Shown here: positions 21,201 through 32,291 of the stretch, piece by piece | Layout: each line of letters opens with the position of its first letter | Numbering within the stretch: the stretch's first letter is position 1 | From: Periconia sp. R9002 | Taxonomy: Eukaryota > Ascomycota > Dothideomycetes > Pleosporales > Periconiaceae | Reading direction: 5' to 3' | DNA length: 64,000 nt | Assembly: GCA_023627715.1 (NCBI GenBank) | Contig: JAMAHW010000034.1 | Coordinates: 186,001 to 250,000 of the forward strand | Notes under the pieces: generated by a model | Told to the model about the DNA's origin: nothing | The model's input: only the letters and a program-made list of their open reading frames with translations | Database searches by the model: none | Program-made: the position numbers and the translations under genes

Positions 21201-24200
21201 GAGCGTAAATGTACTGCAAATGCTGTAGCAAATCATCCTTGGCAAACACATCCCCAACAGCCAGGCTCCTTGCCTGTTCTTCGCGGTAATACTTCTCCCA
21301 GTGGAACAGCGCCCGCGTGTAGGATCCGCACTCCACAGCACGTTTCGAAATGACTTTTGCCGGGATCTGATGCAGTACGCCTTCGAGCTTGCTCACCTGA
21401 ACGACAAAATCCGTCTCATCTTTCTCAGCTATGCCTCTCCCGGTTTTGAAGGCTGTTACTCTAGCTTCATTCATCTTCTTCTGCTTCTCATGCAACCAGA
21501 GCGCGAAATAGTCGATGATATCAAAAACGTTCTCACTGCACTGTTTAATATTAGCAGCTTCCGCCTGATCAGCCGTCTGTAGGTCGGTGTTCAAAACGTT
21601 CAAAAGCTCCTTGACGATAGCATCTCCATCGCCGCTATCATCGAGTACGGCACTCAAAGCTGCAAATGGTAAAATGAACGCTGCGATGGACAAATCCTGT
21701 CGCCGTAGCACACTAGCCACACAATTGAAAATAATCTGCGCATTTGGCTCCTTCGCTTTGAGCAAAAGGTCATACGTAAATTGTCGAAGCCAGGTTCCAT
21801 GGTTAATTGTGCGGGTGAAGATGGGATATTGCACTTGTGCGTCGTCGGTCTTATGGCGAAAGGAGTATCTTGAAGATAGAAATGGGGTGATGATGTTGCG
21901 AACGGGTTCAGGCATCTGTTCCCAGCGTTGTAATGCGGTGGAAGGTTGTGAATACCGAGGCCTTTGCGTTAGGGTTGTCATCTCTCTTTTAAAGCCGCAT
22001 GCCTTACATAGCTCCTGCATAAGATATGCTAAAAAGCCTTGTGACTGTGGGTTAGTTGTGGTGAGAAAGACATCCACGATTACGTTTTCCAACATGAACG
22101 CGGCAAAATTGATGCCTTCATCGGCAGACTGGAAGTTACTCAGTACGAGGATGCGTTTCTTCTCCCGTACTGTCTCGATGCGATACGGATCGAGGCCACC
22201 TATTATGCCCAGACATTGGGCACAGAGACGCGGAATATCCATGTCCTTGCCGGCAAATCGCACACACGCATCCAAAAGGGAGCGACTGAGCGTAGCAAGT
22301 GCAGGGATGGGTTTCTGGCCTATAGCAGATAGATGCAGCTGTTTTTGATGGTCCTCGAGGAACGGTATAAGTTCTTTGAGCGCCTGTCGAACAACTATGA
22401 CATTTTCATCGTTGCATCGTTCACCGAAGATTCCAAATAACACCACAGGCTCAATTTTTGCTCTGAACCGAGTCATCTCGCCCTCCAATTTGGAGAACAT
22501 TGGGATCGATGCCAGCGATGGAATGTAAGCTATACGCTCCTGCAACATGACATTATGTTGTGAGCGAAGCATTTCAAGAGCTTTGCCGGCTTTGAGTTGG
22601 CTCTCTTCAGAGAAGGACGGCCAGTTGTGGATGATCAAAGCAAAAGTCTGGTCGATGATTGCCTTCAAGTGTTCTGTCTCTAGAGTCACAAGAAGCGAGG
22701 TCCAAACATCGAACGCTTGATCGCAAAGGTCGGCTGTATCCATAGCGGATTGAAGACAGGCTCGAATCTGCGATTGTAAGCTACTGAAAAAAAGCTCGAA
22801 GGGGTCGGTTTTACCTGAGGAAGGGCATAACAACAATCTGCACCAGCCAGCGCAATTAGTTCTTTGATAGCTCCAACACAGCGTCGTTGTTCCGAGAGTG
22901 GCTGATTCCCCGTCGAATTCTCAATCACATTCGAGAACTCCGTCATGACACCGAGAATGTGCGTGCTGATAAAAGACTCCAACTGTTTCGAATCCGGCAC
23001 AGTTGCAGGTCTGCTCTTTTTGCCATCGCGGGGGTTCTCTCCGGCTTCATTTTGTATCGCTACTTTGTGGAAGCCATCGTGATACTACCATCGTTAGCGA
23101 TTTTACTTAGGGGAGACTCCAGGGAACCATACCACTGTCTTATCATCCCTACTGTTTTCCGCTGCCAATTTCAGCACTTCGCACGCGACTAGCGCTGGTT
23201 CCTGATGGACAAGGTCATGCAGTTCTTTCTCGCCAAAACGTGATTCTACTGCAGTCAGACAAGCCATTGCCTGTCGCTCCACATTTTTGCCCTTCTGACA
23301 GAGTAGCAGAGCAAGTATACGTGCTAAATGAACTCGTGGCTGCATACAAATATCTCCCACAGTCGTCCGCCTGGCTTTCGCAATGCGATCCAAAATATCC
23401 TTACGTTTATTGAGTACGAGTACTGCAAGGATATCTCCATGAACATCACCCAGAAACTGATCAATGCTTGTTCCGATGAGATCGCATATGTACTGAGCTT
23501 TTTGTGGTTTTTTAAGGAGTTCATCTACGACAGAGAAACCTATTGTGCGCCAGTACGGTTGGAACATATCTTTGCAAGACATGCTAAGATCATGGGCGAG
23601 AGAGGCAAGCTTTTTAGGTTAGAATGGTTCTAATACCAACAGAATGGCCATTTGACATACCTCATTATACGCAACACCGCATATAACGGTGTTGGGATGG
23701 CCTAGATAGTTTACAAGTTGGCCCAGGATGATTTGACGTTCGACTTCACCGCATACACTGAGAATATATTAGTCGCTCATCCACATATAGCATGATGGTA
23801 ACATACCGAGCTGCCTGGCCATATGCCATGACCAATGTCTCTTGAATTCCCGGGAAATTGCGCTCAGACAGTTCACCAAAGAACGCTAACGTATCCTTAC
23901 GATTCTTATCGCGGACGGGCTTGGGAATATCATGACGAAGAAAAGCCGTGAGTGATCGCCTAGAAGAAAAGTTTAGAGTGACTCCACGAACAGGAAAAGA
24001 AAGTACTTACGAAGCGGCGATTCGTGCCTCCCTGAGGGATCTAGTAAGAGTCTTCAGCAGCCACTCCCCCAGCGAGCTACTCAAGCTGAGATAATCAGCG
24101 CTGGACAAGTGATTGAAAACACGACCTATAGCCACCGCCATCAAAACACGGGATTTGGCAGACTTCTCAAAGCGCTCTTGCTCAATTATTGCCAGCATTC

Positions 24201-26219
24201 CAGCCACAACGTCTATCCATGTTCTATTGTTAGGATCAGCATCCCAGGATTTTGGCTTGCTATCCTGTTGGACATCAGCGGCGTCGCATACAACACAAAT
24301 TTTGTCTTTCCATGTTTCCGGGAGTGTGCCTGAAGATTTTAAACACCGTGCTCCAGCGCATGCGATCTTAGAAAACGCCATCAAAAGTTCGCATTGCTCT
24401 CGGTTCGACTCTTCTTTATCGCCAGGGAGTTGTGAGTATCTCGCCCTGGAGACAGTTAACACCGCCAATTTTGAGATTCGCATATAGCTTACCTAACAAT
24501 TTGATCGAGATTGGAAAGATTGAATACTGGAGAGTCTGACGTGCTACCATTGAGTAGCATGACAAGCTCATCGTACACATCAAGCTTCTCCTCGTCCTTG
24601 GTCTCTGGTAAAGTCCTGCGGCGCTTCGCCGGTGGTTCAGAGTCTTGCGTATTGGTCTCGCGAAACATAGTAACTAGACTTGTAGAAGCAGAATCCTCAT
24701 TGAGCTCTTCAGATAAGAAGCACTGATCAGTATCTGAAGACAAGTGCGCTCGTATTTCGTCCACTTCTGATGGCCACTCTGCCGGCGCGGTCCATAGGCA
24801 AAGCGAAAGCTGTAGATCTTTGTGCAATGAACTGAACGTATTGACATCTTGGCAGTATTCATGTATACTAGGCTCGAGAAGATCTCGGATGAGGTGTCCT
24901 AAGCATGACAATCGTTGGCTGCGAGAACGTCCATTAGCCAGGATGAATAAAATCCTGTGCAAATGATTGAGTAGAAGCGACAGCCGAATTTGAGTAGCTT
25001 CATCGCATTGTGATTCCGAGCAGTACTGGACCATATTTGTGAGAGCAGGCACAAAGACCATAGCAGACTTTGTAGAACAAGAGAAAGAATCCTCTGCGTC
25101 TAAGCGCGGCAAGGCCATTGTTTCAAGTAGCTGTAGGTATACTCTTTCGAGCTCCTTTCGTAGCAAGACACTATCCGAGATGACAGCCCAATTTTGGAAG
25201 CAACGCCAAAGCGCGACAGCGCTATCTAAAGCCCATGGCTGAAGCCTTTCATACGAAAGTGTGCTGGAACCGATCCTGACTCCATGTTCCGAGGGGAAAA
25301 TGACCTGAAGAAGCTGTAAACCGACATATATGGCCTGGAATGGTGACGAGATAGTTTTCTGCAAACCCTCAGGTAAAGCGACGAGTTTTTGACTTTCTGG
25401 CCAAAACTGAACGATGCTGCTCGGGCAAGGGAGAACGAGTCTGAACGACACATCTTGCGGAGGATCCTCAAAGGTAACGGAAAGGAGAATACTCTCCACG
25501 CAAGACCTGTACACCCCCAAAAGCGCTCTGACATGTTCCAATTCATCTGCCGCCCTCCACAACGCAGCCACACACGTCCCCAGCAAACTCCTCACATCTT
25601 CATGAATCGCAGTCAAGCCCTCCAAAGCCAGCAAGCCGATCAGTTTTGGAAGCAACCAAACGATAATGGGCGGTCGTGGGGTTCCATTATCATCTGCGAC
25701 AGCACCGTCCGCATGAACAGGCGCAAGCAGCAATCTCGATCGCTGGAAAAAAATACTGCTCAGCGCCGCGAGACACACTTGGCCCTGCTCGTTCAGGTGG
25801 GACAAGGATGAAGGTTTCGTAACAGCAAATGGATCGTTCCGAGAAGCGGATGCTACAGCGGCAGCGGCGGCGAACAGCGGATCCAAACCACCATTGGTGA
25901 TGGTGAAAGCGAATGCAATGCAAACATCGTCGGCATCTTCTAGCTCAGGCTTGCGAAGGAACTCTTTAACCTGGTCGACGAAAGAGGATTGGCCGACCGC
26001 CGAAATGTTCGAATTTTCATTATTAGAGTTAGTGTTGCGATTTCCACGCTGAGAGTCTTTATTTGCTGCGCTCAGAATTATCTGCGCGGGGATGGTGGAG
26101 GGTGGAGGGCCGCCGCCATTGTATGTGCTGGGGTTGCCATTGTCCTGGCGGGGTGGTGCTGCTGGACGATGAGGACCTTGTCGTTGCAACTGAGTGGCAT
26201 TCCCGCCTTTGCGGGCCAT
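18215..26219 (-). CDS. MEC1: PI3K-related checkpoint kinase Mec1/ATR (UvsB)
   Basis: Eight exons (minus): 26219..24493, 24445..24011, 23959..23807, 23757..23661, 23609..23133, 23084..22815, 22767..20522 and 20465..18215. They give 2551 aa and every join keeps phase. Introns are 47-56 nt. The N-terminal half is HEAT-like helices and the FAT region lies in the big exons 7-8. The kinase has KLVVRGSDGRSYGLMCKPKDD, catalytic loop LGLGDRHGENVLL and HVDFNCLFDKG, where DFN replaces DFG as in ATR. The FATC ends MYIGWCAFF, close to Mec1 ending MYIGWCAFW. Tel1/ATM and Tor are excluded by HVDFNCLFDKG and the tail. Role: senses RPA-coated ssDNA with its Lcd1/ATRIP partner and signals replication stress. 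It shares a short divergent promoter with COX16. Confidence 0.96.
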
Positions 26220-26627
26220 GGTTACTTCTTCTTCTCTCTCAACGATGTGGCATCGCGGGAGCTACAGCTGAAGTCGTGATGGAACGGATTGCTGGCCGCG
26301 TGTGAACGATGGCGGGGAAAAGTGTACCACAGATGGTAGGTACGACTCAATATCTCTCAGTCTTTTTTTAAGACTTCTTGAATTTTGCAGCGAGAATCTT
26401 CGAATATACTTTCAAGGAAAGTATCAAACTGTCCCCCTCAACCCATCAGAACATGGACAAACCATAGATCTGCCTAACGCCACGCGTCTTGCATGCGAAA
26501 AACCAAAACGCGTCGTCCCGTGACCACCACCGCCAAGCCTCATCTTCCAGTCTCCCCCGAATCTCTCCGCATCACCCCATCGCACACCAAACGCAATCCA
26601 CTTCACTCCCGCATTCACGCTCACAAA
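26220..26627. promoter_or_regulatory. Divergent promoter region MEC1 / COX16
   Basis: 408 bp between two outward-facing starts. The COX16 reading frame is open 45 codons further upstream (from 26493) but contains no convincing earlier start. I see no clear TATA box. Confidence 0.5.
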
Positions 26628-27049
26628 ATGCCGTCCTTCTCCAGCAAATCCTTCCGCTCAACCATCCCCAACACATTGCCCGCGCGCTACCGCGCAGCGC
26701 TCAACAAACATCCATTCCTTCTCTTCGGCCTGCCCTTCATCCTAACCATCGTCGGCGGCTCGTTTGCGCTCACCCCGGCTACCGCGCTCCGGTACGAACG
26801 GCACGATCGCAAGAACCAGCAAGTTAGTCATGAGGAGGCGATGGGGTTGCGGAGTGGTGAGAGGAGAAAGGTAGATATGAAGGAGGAGTATTATGTGAGT
26901 TTCGATTTTTGCTGTGTACAAGGGAAGGAAGAGGAGAGAATATGCTGACGATTGGTGATATGCAGAGGCTACAAGCCAAAGATTTGGAGAATTGGGAGCA
27001 GCGCCGCGTCAAACGTCTCCCCGGTGAAATTGATGGTATCCTCGAATAG
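26628..27049 (+). CDS. COX16: Cytochrome c oxidase assembly protein Cox16
   Basis: Exons are 26628..26894 and 26966..27049, giving 116 aa; the intron is phase 0 with GTGAGT...GCAG. The start is the ATG in AAAATGCCG, giving MPSFSSKSFRSTIPNTLP. One membrane helix follows (HPFLLFGLPFILTIVGGSFA), then the family block LRYERHDRK and EEYYRLQAKDLENWEQRRVKRLPGE. Cox16 is a small inner-membrane protein that helps Cox1/Cox2 assembly into complex IV. Length and order match fungal Cox16. A longer reading frame upstream is ignored because residues before MPSF do not fit the family. Confidence 0.93.
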
Positions 27050-27777
27050 ATGAAGAGTTTACGCAGCGCACATATCATATACTCAGCATGACGATTACGG
27101 ATGTAGCAAAGACGGGATGGGAGGGGTACGATTGACAGGATCAGGTCGAGCCAGTGAGGAAAAGGGCTGTGCAAATCCAATGGAGGATAAAAAGAAAGAG
27201 GGAGTAAATTCAAGGCCTGGACAGGACTTTGGGGTCAAAGAGAGAACAATTGGTAGGAGAGAGACCGAGCGAACACACCGTCCGTGCAGCTCGTGTGGAA
27301 AGAGCCTAAAAACATAACGCCCTGTACAACACCAATGTACTTTTATCTCGTCCGGAACTAAAAGAAAATGTTGCGTATGCAGATTTAATAATGTCAAATT
27401 CATAACCGTAAAGCACTGTATCTTCGATACATACGTGCGTTTCGCTGCCAAACATGGCTAGCTATTAAATTCCTTGCTCCCAGGTATGCCTATGCCAGCC
27501 CACTACCTATGGGAGTCGATCCCAACATTCCGATATCCATGCTCCCGTCCTAGCTGACGTAGTCCAGCCATCCATATATTCATCGCAGCATCACAGAAAA
27601 ATGCCAGTACGTCTTCGCAAAGAGGTCTACGGGCCCAAAACAATAAGAGGTATAAAAAGGGGGTGTGTTCTTCAGCTCACATGACTCCTGCAAATGCATG
27701 CATGATGAGAAGGGCAACGAAAGTCTTCGAATCAAAAGTGTAGCAAAGGAAAGAGAGAGGCCAATTTCGTGAATCTT
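27050..27777. other. Intergenic region between convergent COX16 and ERG13
   Basis: 728 bp of shared 3' flank. I see no ORF with protein-like features and no RNA gene. Confidence 0.55.
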
Positions 27778-29366
27778 CTACTGCTTGACCTCGTACTTTC
27801 GTTGAAACAGGTCGTTGATGTTCGTGAGGTAGTATGTTCCGGGGAAGAGGGTATCAGGGTTACCCTCGGGCGTGTAGTTCTTCTGCAAGTGGGCACGCTC
27901 GCGGAGTTGGCACATCTGGTACATAGGTCAGTCATTGGGCTTTTCACGTAATGGGAATATCGAGAAGATGAGCGGCTTACATCATCGTATGTCTGTGGGG
28001 GCACAACCCGTCGGGAATCGAGACGAGCCTTGACATCGAGTTTTTTCTGGAACTCAGCGACGCTGCCACGGATCCTCAAGGAGAAGATGGAAGATGCAAG
28101 TCCACTGCCGTAGCTGAAGACGCCGACGCGCTTGCCGATAGCCCCCTCGCTATCAATGTTGGAGATCAAACTGCACAAGCTACCGTATACACTGGCGGAG
28201 TACATGTTACCGGTATTGGTGGGGACGTGGAGACTGGGCTGAACACGGGCGCCAAATCGCTTCTTGGAGAGGGCCATGAAAGTCTTTTCGACGGCCTTGT
28301 CAGTGACAGAGGTAGCATAGTCAAGGTCCCTCAACTCAGCTGGTACTTCGGCGAAGATGGGGTTAGAGGGGTTCACGAGGTAGTCGTTGTAGAGAAGGCG
28401 AGCGTATGACTTAGCTACCAGCTTGCAGGTAGGAACGTGGAAGGCCATGTAGTCAAATCGGTCCAGAGGAGTCTCCTGCTCTTGGGAGTGGCCATTGGTG
28501 CCATTGGCCTGAGATTTGAGGGTTTCCTCGCGAGCATTGTAGGCCTTGTAGCAGGCATCCACAGCCTCAGTGTAGCAGCGGATGGAGTAGTGGCCGTCCA
28601 CAACGGGGTACTCGCTGGTGAAATCGGGCTTATAGAAATCGTAAGCATGGGTGATGTAAGAGCCGCGTAGACCGGGCTCGATAACAATAGGAGCGTCAGG
28701 GCCAATGAGCATGGCCACGCAACCAGCACCACCCGTGGGGCGGGCGTTGCCCTTCTTATACAGAGCAATATCACCAGCCACGACAATCGCATCACGACCG
28801 TCCCATGCGGAGGACTCCACCCAGTTAACTGAGTTGAACAGAGCGTTCGTTCCGCCGTAGCAAGCATTCACTGTGTCCACACCCTCCACGTTGAAGTTGC
28901 CCGATTTCTCAAACAACTGCATAAGCACCGACTTCACGGATTTGGACTTGTCGAGGAGGGTCTCGGTTCCGACTTCCAAACGACCAATGGATTTGGGGTC
29001 GATGTCGTATTTCTTGAAAAGCGACGAGACAGCGGTCAGAGCGAAAGAGTAGATATCTAGAGACAAACAGAACGATGTGATTAGTATCTTACATTCGAAT
29101 GTCTTGGGTGGAAGTGCCGCATATTGGGAGCTTACCTTCACGGTCGTCGCAAAAGGCCATCTTGGTCTGGCCGAGGCCAATGGTGTACTTGCCCGTGGAA
29201 ACGCCATCGAACTTCTCGAGTTCGGCTTGGTCAACACACTGGGAGGGGCTGTTAGTATGTTCTTGTTTCTGACCAGAGTGGAACAGTTCAAGGGGTGAAG
29301 ACTTGCCTGGCTGGGGAAGTAAAGCTCAATGGCCTTGATACCAATGTTGCTGGGGCGGGAAGCCAT
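27778..29366 (-). CDS. ERG13: Hydroxymethylglutaryl-CoA synthase
   Basis: Exons (minus) are 29366..29307, 29238..29136, 29056..27981 and 27915..27778, giving 458 aa. It makes HMG-CoA from acetyl-CoA and acetoacetyl-CoA, the step before HMG-CoA reductase in the mevalonate/sterol pathway. Seen: [40 protein letters not shown], the active-site Cys block [28 protein letters not shown] and the end [19 protein letters not shown]. The first intron starts GCAAGT, a GC-AG intron: only this boundary gives the conserved FPSQ|CVDQ join in phase. The 5' leader carries an 11-bp tandem repeat just before the ATG. No mitochondrial leader is visible, in line with the cytosolic enzyme. Confidence 0.96.
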
Positions 29367-29372
29367 GGTTTT

Positions 29373-29421
29373 GGGAGTGAATGGGGAGTGAATGGGGAGT
29401 GAATGGGGAGTGAATGGGGAG
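29373..29421 (-). repeat. 11-bp tandem repeat in the ERG13 5' leader
   Basis: GGGAGTGAATG (plus strand) occurs four times in a row with a partial fifth. In the ERG13 transcript direction the unit is CATTCACTCCC. The array ends 7 nt before the start codon. Confidence 0.9.
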
Positions 29422-32291
29422 AAGAAGAGTTGTTTTGAAGAAGGAGGGGAGGGGAGAGAGGAGGATTGGCGGTGGGGGCGGGTTCACCGCTGGTTAAGTA
29501 GTCGAGGTGTTGGACAAAGCACAAAGGCAGCAGAGGTGGTAAATTGCGGTCTAGGTACGTGGTAGTGTAGCGACCTTCGGCGATGGTAGGGATGTGGCAA
29601 GTCCCGACCTGGGTTGAAAAGGAGCTTAGTCTGTTCTGTACTTCCTGTGACCTCTTACCACTCCTTCAGGCCTTCCCCCACGCCACCGAGAAAAAAAAGA
29701 GATCAGGCTTGTAATTGGAGGCAAAGGTGAGGGGAGTTTTTTTTGCCCGAGCATCAGTGTGTGCTGACTATCAAAACACCAATTACTAGGTAGGTGATGT
29801 GTTGTTTTACCTACCACGTCGGTGTATGCAGTCAGAAATTTTATGCAGCGAGTCGAGTTGTGGTGCACTTGTTTCCCCTTTGGCGGGGCACTGGCTATCT
29901 AATCTTTCCCCTCTAAGCAAGTCATGCAATGGCGGGGCGCGGGCACGAGATGCCTATGTAGAATCCCCTCCTCTCGCTTGTGTCCACTACTATTGTTCCT
30001 CGACCCCCTTTTTTCTTCCTTCTCACGAGCATGAGATGGAAGCTTGTTCTCTCCCCCTTTTCTTTTAAAATTTTCGACGGGTGATTTCTTGTCTCTAGTC
30101 AGTAGGGCTGTTCCCGGCGCTACAATGGCCAGAGTGACGCGGCGCCATTTTGGCCTGTTCGTTGGCTGAGCCACAGAAGGCACGTCCTTGGCAGTCCATC
30201 TCGTCTGCACATGCAGGGGATGGACGCCATCCCAGAAGAGGTCTACTAGCTCAGGAACCAAGTCGTATAACTCGACATGGTCTTCCAAGAACATTGAATG
30301 TTTCTACATGTACTGTACCAGCACCTTACGATGCCTTCATACTAGCACTCAATACTCCCAAGAAAATATCCCACCTCGTCATGGAACTTCTACTCTGTCG
30401 CCAAAATCACGTCGACATTGCAATTCCCCTTCATGTCAAGGTTCATCCTCACAAATGGGTCACGTGCTGTATAGACTTGATCCTGGGTCGAGTCAGCGCC
30501 TGCATTACATGCACACGCAACGTCCCAACACAACGCAACATGCAAAGCCGTTGTTGTACATGTGTGCTACATACGTCCCGTCCGCGGTACCGTGTCACTA
30601 GTTGCTGTCAACTGTGCATGCCATTGTCACTCTTACCCTAATCAATCCCTATAGGTACCTCAATCCTGACCTATTTACCTATGTATGCTTCTGGAGATAG
30701 TACGCGTGTCTATGTAGCAAGCACTGCCTCACCAACAGACAGGCCCAGGCATGCTACGAATCAGCTCCAGCCAGCCGTCCCTTGGACATGGCCAAACACA
30801 TAAGCGGCTAAGCAGCTTGCAGTGGAAGAACTTTGAACATAAGCAGCTTACAGTAAGTAGCATGCGCGCTTATCCTTCATGAACGTATTCAGGGACGGAG
30901 TTTTGTTTCGGCCCTCGGGGCTGGTGGCTGTCCTGTTCCCAGTGGTTCTGCAGTTACATGTACCTATGCGGGCATGGGCCGTATGGGGAAAATCCAAAAC
31001 CGGCAACCACCCGATCTCTTTGTCTCTCCAGCTGCGAAGATAGAAGTGCATGCCTAGGACCTGTATTTATCATCGCGCACGGGTGGGGGTTCGACATCGA
31101 GATCTAGACGAGGAGGACGGCCAATCTACCGCACAATTTATTTTTTCCACGAGGCAAGCAGATGGATGGTGTGATGCCGGGCGAGCATATTACACAGCAC
31201 TACATTGCAGATGGAAGAAGATGCCGGGCACTATGAGCGAGGTGGAGCCACTGTGGATCGTCAAGCGGGAAACAAGAATCAGAAAGAAAACAAAGATTCC
31301 AGATGGGTAGCGGAGAGCGGCTGGCGTGTGAGGAAAATGAGAGAGTTTTGATCTATTCGGCAGGTATGTATCGTTCGCATGTGCATCAATGGATCGAGCC
31401 TCGTGATGAAAGAGGGCCAGGGCAAGCAAATGTATGGACAGATGCATTTACAGAAGCAGACTGGCAGAGACATAACCGTCACCATCACAAGCAGTGCAGA
31501 GACTGGCGGGCGGGTGTGTACATAATATATTAATCATGAGAGGGGAAGGTCCATTGTCGATCTGCCGCGAGAGTTGGATAAATGCAAGGACGGACTTGAT
31601 GACCACCAAGCCGCAGGGCCGAGAGCCAGAGGCGGACGCAAGATGGGCGGGTTACATGAACTTAAGAATGTCGAAGGGTTTCAATAGAACGGACAATTGG
31701 ATAGGCGGCAGTACAGAGGATGGGAAGAGTGAGAAATAGAGTAGAAGAGATCGAGGCGTGTCGGCGAGTGCCAGATTTTTTGCCGACTCGAAACCTGAGA
31801 ATTGGCAGGCGCAGGCGTGGTGGGTTTGGGCAGGCCCGCCCGGTGGTTGCTCCAGTTCCAGTTCCAATGCTCTGCTCTGCGGCTGCCCTGACAGGCTAGA
31901 GACACACGGGCCCCCTTCCCTCCCTCCCAATCCCTTTCGCTTCCCACCCACCCCATCGTTCCGTGTCGTCTCGTCTCGTCTCGCCAGTCTTACTGTCTCA
32001 TCTCATCCCAACCCCAATCACCGTCATCAACTCACCACCCACACCCTCTCTACACGCACTCGCCATCAGCCTCATCGCCGCATTCACTCGCTCGTCCGTA
32101 CCCGCCGCTGCCGATTCATTCTATCCACTTCGCCTTCGTGTCCGCCTACTTCGCGCCCATCGCTAGTCCTCCAGAGAGAAACAGACGGGAGGTCGACTGA
32201 CGGCCACCATTGCACGCTCGCAGGAGGCTTTTCAAGGGGCGATCGAGCCTGCGGGCTGATCAGGGACCACCAGTCAGACAGCAAGGCCACC
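29422..32291. other. Long intergenic region upstream of ERG13 and the 772-aa membrane protein gene
   Basis: About 2.9 kb between divergent genes. I see no convincing coding exon: the ORFs are short, rich in Cys/His/Thr and lack protein-like features. 31966-31985 holds a GTCTC pentamer run, and 31990-32130 is C-rich, typical of a fungal 5' leader. Codons in the frame of the following gene are open from 31758, but there is no ATG before 32292. Confidence 0.55.

Noticed and set aside
22784..22814. 31-nt intron ending TTTTTTTCAG in MEC1
   Set aside because: It would put TAG in frame immediately; the acceptor 16 nt on (CGCAG, 47-nt intron) keeps the frame and matches the other intron sizes.
30150..30641. 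163-codon ORF in the ERG13 upstream region
   Set aside because: Cys/His/Thr-rich with no domain-like pattern and overlapping equal ORFs in other frames.
31758..32291. N-terminal extension of the 772-aa membrane protein
   Set aside because: The frame is open but without ATG, and the composition is that of a C-rich leader. The GCCACCATG at 32292 is the natural start.
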